Assembly (NCBI RefSeq): GCF_000006445.2 | Contig: NC_006045.2 | Span: 1,054,001 to 1,118,000, forward strand | Direction: 5' to 3' | DNA length: 64,000 nt | Source of the DNA: Debaryomyces hansenii CBS767 | Lineage: Eukaryota > Ascomycota > Pichiomycetes > Serinales > Debaryomycetaceae | In this document: in pieces, positions 58,017-64,000 of the stretch | How the letters are laid out: every line of letters starts with the position of its first letter | Numbering within the stretch: the stretch's first letter is position 1 | The notes under the pieces: model-generated | The model's database searches: none | What the model was told of the DNA's origin: nothing | Seen by the model: the letters and a program-made list of their open reading frames with translations, nothing else | Position numbers and translations under genes: made by a program

Positions 58017-58973
58017 CTAACTATTTGGATCATTAATTGATAAAAATTTATATTTTTTCTTTGTAATATCATAGCAGTCATTCAAAGCATCATCATCTAC
58101 AAACCATGTAACTCTACCAGCTGCACCTTCATTAACTATAGAGCTTGGTAAACCCTTTTCAGGTCTTTCCATGATTGTTCTCATGATTGGTGCCTTGGTT
58201 AAACCTTCAACAACAAAAGTAACCCTATGCGCATGACAAATTACCGGTATCGATAATGTGATTCTATTTTCCGGACCTGAAGGGGCGTTTAAAACCGGTA
58301 AACACCAAGCAAGCTTTTCTCTTAATTGCTCACCATATTTTGGGAATAACGAAGCGATATGACCATCAGGGGCACAGCCTAATAACAATAAATCAAACAT
58401 TGGCAATTTAACCGAATCCTTCTTTGCAAAATTACGGATCAATAACTTCTCATATACATCGGCACATTCCTGGGGGTCATCGATCAATGCTTCGTCTATA
58501 TGATAAATATTTGGTTTTATGTCGCCACTGATGTTATCAAAAAGCTCTCGTTTGGCCTGTCCATAATTCGAATCGTCACTTTCAAACGGCACCAATCTCT
58601 CATCCGCAAAGTAGACGTCCCATTTATCCCACTCGATTTCGTCCTGTCTCGACAAAAGGCCCTCTTTTAATATCTTGATTAATGAACCCCCACTAATCGC
58701 GATCTTGAACCTGATATCCACCTTCTTCTTCTTCTCCTTCTTAACTTTGCCGTTCACACCGTTTCCGTTACCATTTCCACTCAAAGACAACGCACTCGAC
58801 GAATTGAGCAACGATGGCCTGCTCAACTTATCCTGTTTGATTAATTCAATCTGTGCATGATCCAACGTATTGTACAACGTCATGTTTTGCGCCGAGATAA
58901 CATGGTCTGCCACTGCTTCAGCAACTCCCAAAAACTCGGGAAATGAGTATATTAAAGGAACCGTAGTAGTCAT
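58017..58973 (-). CDS. SOL1: 6-phosphogluconolactonase-like protein, Sol1/Sol2 type
   Basis: A protein of 318 residues of the lactonase fold. FKIAISGGSLIKIL and LLLGCAPDGHIASLFPK are the two signatures. True lactonases have GxGPDGHT in the second; the CAPDGHI form is that of Sol1/Sol2, which in S. cerevisiae act in tRNA nuclear export and lack clear lactonase activity. REKLAWCLPVLNAPSGPENR and PVICHAHRVTFVVEG, with the end GLPSSIVNEGAAGRVTWFVD, support the same group. A Ser/Gly/Asn plus Lys-rich insert (residues about 58-85) is not conserved. This SOL1 is unrelated to the C. albicans CDK inhibitor of that name. Confidence 0.85.
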   Translation of the reverse strand: MTTTVPLIYSFPEFLGVAEAVADHVISAQNMTLYNTLDHAQIELIKQDKLSRPSLLNSSSALSLSGNGNGNGVNGKVKKEKKKKVDIRFKIAISGGSLIKILKEGLLSRQDEIEWDKWDVYFADERLVPFESDDSNYGQAKRELFDNISGDIKPNIYHIDEALIDDPQECADVYEKLLIRNFAKKDSVKLPMFDLLLLGCAPDGHIASLFPKYGEQLREKLAWCLPVLNAPSGPENRITLSIPVICHAHRVTFVVEGLTKAPIMRTIMERPEKGLPSSIVNEGAAGRVTWFVDDDALNDCYDITKKKYKFLSINDPNS

Positions 58974-59537
58974 CTTTCAATTTATAAATTTAGATGTCCA
59001 ACAATATCAATTTTTTTTTCGTGATTATTTGTCGTCAATTACTTTACGTCCTTTCTGAAAGAATAATATTCACTCAATAAATATCCAACAATGAATCTTA
59101 AGATGTATACACACTTGTCACGGTCGATGTCAAGGTATTATATACTATAATCAATACTTTATAAGGAAAACCAGGGTTTGAATACCCTTGAAGATCACTC
59201 CCGGTAATTTTTTGAAGCAAACCCTCAGTCGTATCACGTGACACATTACTATATGGTCCGTAATTGCTAGAGAGTGTTACCGGGGAATATAATTAGTTAT
59301 AAGGGTAGTTGTTAGTTGGATAGCCTAACAGGTCAAAGAATATACATCAAAAGGTCAACATTTAAGTTTTTGGACCAAAATTGGTGACAGTTTGATGACG
59401 ATTAGGGCCAAAACCATCATTGCTCATATGCAGAATATAAGGTGATGGTACTACAGCAATCGCCACTTATCCCATAGAGAATTAGGTTTTTAAGACTATT
59501 ATATCAAAAGAAAGACAAGGATAGTAGCAGATACAAT
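58974..59537. other. Divergent promoter of SOL1-like and FUB1 genes
   Basis: About 560 bp. A CACGTG (TCACGTGAC) lies at 59235-59240 near the middle. A T9 run is at about 59010. No gene is present. Confidence 0.55.
59235..59240. promoter_or_regulatory. CACGTG E-box between SOL1-like and FUB1
   Basis: TCACGTGA, a full 8-bp palindrome, about 262 bp and 298 bp from the two start codons. Confidence 0.4.
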
Positions 59538-60449
59538 ATGATTGAGGATTATTTGACATTAACAACCAAATTGGTTCATGGATACATTGAGGAATACGCA
59601 CCAGTACATTTGACGAGCAAGCTAGTAGAATCGAGTAGATTCAACCAATATTTGGTAAGCAACGGAGATGAATTGAAAGTGACGGTAAATATAAGTGAGG
59701 TGGCAGATAGAACCAACTTGGTGAATTTCATTACTATTGGGACGGAAAAGGTGGATACGGTATTAATTGACTGGAACTCAGACGCATTAAAGACTGAATT
59801 GCCCCTTGAAGAAATAACTCCCGAATTACGAAAGGAATTTGACCGCAAGATTGATTTGAGCATCAACAGTAAGATAAGTAAGCTATTCCACTACAGTGGA
59901 AGTGGTAGTCACGAAGAAGACCAAGCAAGGGATCAGAGACACCCCCCACATCCACATCCATATCCACACCCACACCCACATAATGCATTGGGATCAGAGA
60001 CTTCATCGTCTGCAATTAGAAATATTCCAGCAGATATGCCAGGTTTCGAAGACGAATATGAGATTTTGGGAACGGATAAGACGAGCGCAACTAGTAGGTC
60101 GTTTCCTAACATTGGTGACAGAGACTTAAACCCACCAGGATTACCCAAGTATCCTGAAATGAAACCTTATCTTGATCCAACAGGGGGAAATGGTGATGGT
60201 GGAATGTATCCCCTGAGCGAACACCCGATATTCGGAGGTCACAGGAACAGCGGAAACTCTTCGAGATTGGGTGTTCCTCCAGGAGCTAGATATGATGATC
60301 CAATGGGCGAGGATAGTTTGGATGCTCTAGGTAGTGGCTTGCCGGGTAATATGGGAGGTAACCTTGGTCGAGGGAATCCAGGATCAGGATTTCCTGGCTT
60401 TGGTAACCCAGGATCAGGTAATTCAGGCTCTGGACCTTTTGGATTCTGA
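59538..60449 (+). CDS. FUB1: PI31-like proteasome-binding protein Fub1
   Basis: A protein of 303 residues. The N-terminal half is an alpha/beta domain like the FP domain of PI31. The C-terminal half is disordered and rich in Gly/Pro/Asn. The family motif LGVPPGARYDDPMG lies near the C-terminus, followed by Gly/Asn/Pro repeats ending GSGPFGF, as in PI31 proteins that thread into the 20S core. A His/Pro tract (HPPHPHPYPHPHPH, about residues 134-147) is a lineage feature. Fub1 binds and inhibits the core particle in yeast. Confidence 0.85.
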   Translation: MIEDYLTLTTKLVHGYIEEYAPVHLTSKLVESSRFNQYLVSNGDELKVTVNISEVADRTNLVNFITIGTEKVDTVLIDWNSDALKTELPLEEITPELRKEFDRKIDLSINSKISKLFHYSGSGSHEEDQARDQRHPPHPHPYPHPHPHNALGSETSSSAIRNIPADMPGFEDEYEILGTDKTSATSRSFPNIGDRDLNPPGLPKYPEMKPYLDPTGGNGDGGMYPLSEHPIFGGHRNSGNSSRLGVPPGARYDDPMGEDSLDALGSGLPGNMGGNLGRGNPGSGFPGFGNPGSGNSGSGPFGF

Positions 60450-61856
60450 TGCCACCTATTATGCACGCTATTTGGAGCAGCAAGAATGAAGATACTCTCA
60501 AACAGATGCAATTTCAGAAGAGGTTCGTTAAATTTACTAAGAATTGACACAGAAAGGTTCGTTATTAGCTCAATATGCATGTATGGCACCCGAGAGACAG
60601 ATGATGTTAAATTTACGTAAACGGTTATCGTTGACACTTAACTCGACGTGATACACCTCATACGTACGTTGCATAAAATGCCTATTTAGGTTGCAACGTC
60701 CTGTTTTCTCTAGGATGTCTTGCTTAATTTTGTCCAAACAATACATATTATGCTCTTGTGACTTAATTGTAATACCTAAATAAGACAATCATCCCTTCTT
60801 AACTCATTTTATATTCTGTATATTCGTTAATCGAAGACGCTTTCGGTAATTTTATCTACCAAAGACATCTGTATTCACTATATTTCTTATTTCGCTCTTT
60901 GTATGCACTACATATCAAACCCTCTGCTCTCCACTATTTTTGACAGAAGCATGTGAAGTATGCGAATAAAAGCTATACGCCCGTGCTTATGCACTACTGA
61001 TTTGCCGTACATATAATAAGTACACTATAGAAAAACGACTCCTCCCTTGGGCCATCCTTTGTATAATTGTAAGACTTGTAGTGTAGTTATTGTCGAAATC
61101 ACTATGGATATAACGAACAAAGCGATCGTTATTGGGAAACAGCAACAGGAATATGAAGGGGGATAGTGGTTTGCTATGGGTTACGAACTTCTCTTGAGGC
61201 CTATAAAAATCAAATTGTCGATAGGTCACTTTATTGGAGTGAGGGTTGACAAAGCTCTGGAACAGAATTATGGTTGCATCGTTTCGAGCCTGCTATCTAC
61301 AAGCGATGGCTATACGATATAGCTTATTTAGCTTATGCCAGAAATGGCTGCGGACATTTCACACTTTCGCAATAACTCAATGAAGAGATTGCCTGATTCG
61401 GTAATTTTACTATTTTTTTACCCTCCGCATTGAAGAATATATTTTCATGAATGCACCAAATTAGGTAATTTTTGTATCAAATGATAATCAAATGTCAAAA
61501 TATACTAGTCACAGCGTAAGCAGCGAACACATTAAATCATCTTATTTATATATAATGAACTCCCAGATAAATTAAGATCTTTTTTTGAATAGTTCTGATA
61601 CTAAGTTATAATCAAAATATATTATTTTTAATAACATTATATGCATATAAGTGTGGAAAAATAGAAGCAAATCTAATACCCAAATAATACCCCCCAATTT
61701 GCTACAATTTTTTTGAAAAACTACACTTCAGCTTATTTTCATCAATTTAAACATTTTAACGACTTAAATAATAGCTAAAACAGTTGCTATCATAATACCC
61801 TTAGATTAATACATCGGAAAGCAAGATTCGAAAGTCTGATATTCCAGTGATTCAAT
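60450..61856. other. 1.4 kb intergenic region upstream of YOR1
   Basis: FUB1 and YOR1 both read rightward. The distal part has mixed composition, and the final 450 bp is strongly A+T-rich. Open frames at 60570-60788 and 60987-61229 (minus) resemble no family. The long leader is in keeping with a regulated drug-transporter gene. No classical TCCGCGGA drug-response element was noticed; only TCCGCA at about 61425. No RNA gene is recognised. Confidence 0.5.
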
Positions 61857-64000
61857 ATGTCTCATATATACAGTTCGAATACTTCGACGAATAGTGAAGG
61901 ACCAATGAACTCACCACCATACGATTCGTACTTGAATAAATACAACAACACTAACTTATTGCAAGTCACTTCCAATAATAGTGAAACCACCACTACATAT
62001 GTGGATAATTCGATAACTTCCAGGCTTGTCGAAAATGATAAGAGAACACTCAATATTGCACCAGAAAATGGCGATAAGACATCCCCAGACTTGAATTTGG
62101 AAGGCCAGGAAAATTTACACAATGAAAAGAGATTATTTTCCTTCCTTTTCTCCAAGAAGGTGCCTCCTGTTACAGCACCAGAAGAAAGAACCTTATATCC
62201 TTGGAAGACATCTAATCCATTAAATAGAATGATGTTCTCATGGCTTTGGCCAATTCTATTAAAAGGTTATAAAAGAACGTTATTACCGGATGACTTGTGG
62301 TATCTTACTGATGACTTAAAAGTTGAGTCTATGCATGAAAGATTCGATGTGAATTTAAACAAAAGGTTAGAGCAAGATAAGGAAAAATATTTAAAAAAGC
62401 ATAATAATTTGGATGGTCACACATGGTCGCAGTACAATATTCCATTGGCTTTATTCGATACGTTTAGATTACAGTACGTCATGAGTTGTGTCTTCTTGGG
62501 ATTATCATTTGTTTGTCAAGCTTTATCTCCTTTGATTACTAGAAAACTAATTGATTTTGTGCAAAACCTGTACGAAACTAGGATTTTTGGCGTTGATGTG
62601 AGTTATAATGAAGGTATTGGATATACTATCGGCGCGGTCGTCTTGATTTTTGTTAATGGTTTATTGTTAAATCATTTTTTCCACAACGCAATGGTAACAG
62701 GGGCACAAGCCAAGGCTATTTTGACTAAATCATTACTTTTAAAATCCTTCAATTTGAGTTCAAAGGCAAGAAGTCAATTTTCGATTGGTAAGATAACTTC
62801 GTTGATGAGTACTGACTTAGCTAGAATTGATTTAGCAATTGGATTTCAACCTTTGGTCGTTTGTTTTCCTATTCCAGTCATTATAGCTGTTGTATTATTG
62901 CTTAAATTTATTGGTGTCACTTCCTTAGCTGGCATTGGTTTATTCATTGTTTCTTTGGTAATTTGTGTATTATTGACTAAAAAATTGTTTACTACTAGAG
63001 AAGAAGTTGTTTTATACACAGACGACAGAATTAGTTTAATGAGAGAAGTTTTGAATAACTTGAAAATTATTAAGTTCTACGCTTGGGAAATGGCTTATAA
63101 AGTTGGTATAACTAAAATCCGTAATAAGGAAATGAAATATTTGTTTACCATTAAAGTCTTGAGAAATTTCGTTACCGCATATGCTGTGACTTTACCAACT
63201 TTGACATCAATGGTTTCATTCACATCTATGTGGGCAAACAACAGCATGAAAAATCCAGGTAAGGTCTTTTCATCATTGTCATTATTTTCTATTTTGGCCC
63301 AAGCTATTATGTTATTACCAATTGCTTTAGCTACAGGTGCCGATGCATTAATTGGCTTCCGTCGTTGCAGAGATTACTTAGTGGCTGAAGAATATGACGA
63401 TGATTTGGAACAAAGATTAGCATCTGACATTGAAAAGAGATATATTGCTGGCGATACTAATTCCGAATTTGAGTTCAAACATGAGTCTTTTGATTTAAGT
63501 GAAGCTGATTCATACAAGAATACAAATATAAATGCAAATGCTATAGAAATAAATCATGCTAATTTTATTTGGGAATCCTTTCACGTCGAAAATTCCAGTA
63601 CATGGGATTTGAATTCCTCTGGAAGTCTGAGCGATAAAGAATCTAAAAGGAAGAAGAAGTCTAAATCCAAGGATGTCAAGTATCAAATTCAGGAAAAAGA
63701 TAGCTTTCAAGAGTCATCAAGGTCGTCTAATGAGACATACTGCGAATCTCCTTCTACAATAGAAGCTAGACAATTTTCAGGTTTGACGGATATCAATTTA
63801 TCTATAAAGCAAAATGAATTTGTTATAATAACTGGTTCAATTGGATCAGGTAAGTCTTCATTATTGGCGGCATTATCCGGATTTATGAAGTTAGAGAATC
63901 CCTCAGTTGGACAAGTGAACATTTATGATGATTTGTTATTGTGTTCGGACCCTTGGATTCAAAATGCCACTGTTAGAGATAATATTACCTTCGGAAAGCC
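61857..64000 (+). CDS. YOR1: ABC transporter Yor1 (ABCC/MRP family), N-terminal part (cut by window edge)
   Basis: The frame opens at ATG 61857 and stays open for about 714 codons to the window edge. The layout is that of Yor1, a plasma-membrane exporter of oligomycin and other organic anions. A cytosolic N-terminus comes first, then YPWKTSNPLNRMMFSWLWPI, which starts the ABCC entry motif, and the first transmembrane domain (about 200-500). The first nucleotide-binding domain follows with Walker A GSIGSGKS at residues 660-667. The visible end, WIQNATVRDNITFGKP, is the segment after the Q-loop typical of MRP proteins. A Ser/Lys-rich insert precedes the domain (about 580-630). The second half lies beyond the window. 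Confidence 0.93.
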   Translation, partial: MSHIYSSNTSTNSEGPMNSPPYDSYLNKYNNTNLLQVTSNNSETTTTYVDNSITSRLVENDKRTLNIAPENGDKTSPDLNLEGQENLHNEKRLFSFLFSKKVPPVTAPEERTLYPWKTSNPLNRMMFSWLWPILLKGYKRTLLPDDLWYLTDDLKVESMHERFDVNLNKRLEQDKEKYLKKHNNLDGHTWSQYNIPLALFDTFRLQYVMSCVFLGLSFVCQALSPLITRKLIDFVQNLYETRIFGVDVSYNEGIGYTIGAVVLIFVNGLLLNHFFHNAMVTGAQAKAILTKSLLLKSFNLSSKARSQFSIGKITSLMSTDLARIDLAIGFQPLVVCFPIPVIIAVVLLLKFIGVTSLAGIGLFIVSLVICVLLTKKLFTTREEVVLYTDDRISLMREVLNNLKIIKFYAWEMAYKVGITKIRNKEMKYLFTIKVLRNFVTAYAVTLPTLTSMVSFTSMWANNSMKNPGKVFSSLSLFSILAQAIMLLPIALATGADALIGFRRCRDYLVAEEYDDDLEQRLASDIEKRYIAGDTNSEFEFKHESFDLSEADSYKNTNINANAIEINHANFIWESFHVENSSTWDLNSSGSLSDKESKRKKKSKSKDVKYQIQEKDSFQESSRSSNETYCESPSTIEARQFSGLTDINLSIKQNEFVIITGSIGSGKSSLLAALSGFMKLENPSVGQVNIYDDLLLCSDPWIQNATVRDNITFGK

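Noticed and set aside
61400..61440. Pdr1-type drug response element upstream of YOR1
   Set aside because: Only TCCGCA is present, not the full TCCGCGGA core.

Overview
The window is yeast nuclear DNA. Genes are compact, nearly all single-exon and on both strands. Gene content (ORC3, RAD53, ESA1, PRP46, UBC12 with a spliceosomal intron carrying a TACTAAC branch site) is that of a budding yeast. Two CTG codons lie where the protein families need serine: ESA1 codon 52000-52002, and the retrotransposon RNase H codon 20089-20091. This indicates the CUG-Ser clade; gene content and A+T-rich codon usage suggest Debaryomyces hansenii or a close relative (the species name is inference). CTG codons should be read as Ser. 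Several frames extend upstream to a TTG codon; for these the first ATG was used as the start.

Layout. 1-14.9 kb: 5' part of an amino acid permease (minus), a 2 kb intergenic region, a MNN1-type mannosyltransferase, a small membrane protein, ORC3, the diacylglycerol acyltransferase DGA1, an unrecognised probable mitochondrial protein, MEU1 (methylthioadenosine phosphorylase) and PTR2 (peptide transporter). 15.07-21.0 kb: a complete Ty1/copia LTR retrotransposon with identical 379-bp LTRs and a 5-bp target duplication. Its gag and pol are in one frame separated only by TAA, and its primer site matches the anticodon arm of tRNA-Arg(UCU). It sits 72 bp upstream of RAD53. 21-41 kb: RAD53, a Dal5/Thi73-type permease, KIP2, an RRM-like protein, PUS7, TUM1, PAC1, IST1, a HAL4/SAT4-type kinase, SOF1 and PSR1. 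41-56 kb: an F-box/LRR protein, a SIC1-type CDK inhibitor, NAS6, CLP1, RRD2, a LETM1-like protein, ESA1, PRP46, a possible prenyltransferase-alpha-like protein and UBC12, whose first exon is only the ATG. 56-64 kb: a secreted Gly/Pro/Ser repeat protein with three Kex2-type KR sites, a SOL1/2-type lactonase homologue, FUB1 (PI31-like) and the 5' part of the ABC transporter YOR1.

Most genes are unrelated housekeeping functions; there is no operon-like logic. Tight divergent pairs probably share promoters: ORC3/DGA1, the mitochondrial-type gene/MEU1, NAS6/CLP1, RRD2/LETM1-like, and PRP46 with its 79-bp neighbour. PUS7 and SOF1 carry PAC/RRPE-type ribosome-biogenesis elements. CACGTG occurs in at least six intergenic regions. 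GATA-factor sites cluster upstream of the Dal5-type permease. The most unusual parts are the retrotransposon (expression signal, half-tRNA priming, insertion in the RAD53 promoter) and the Kex2-type repeat precursor. No tRNA, rRNA or CRISPR could be supported.
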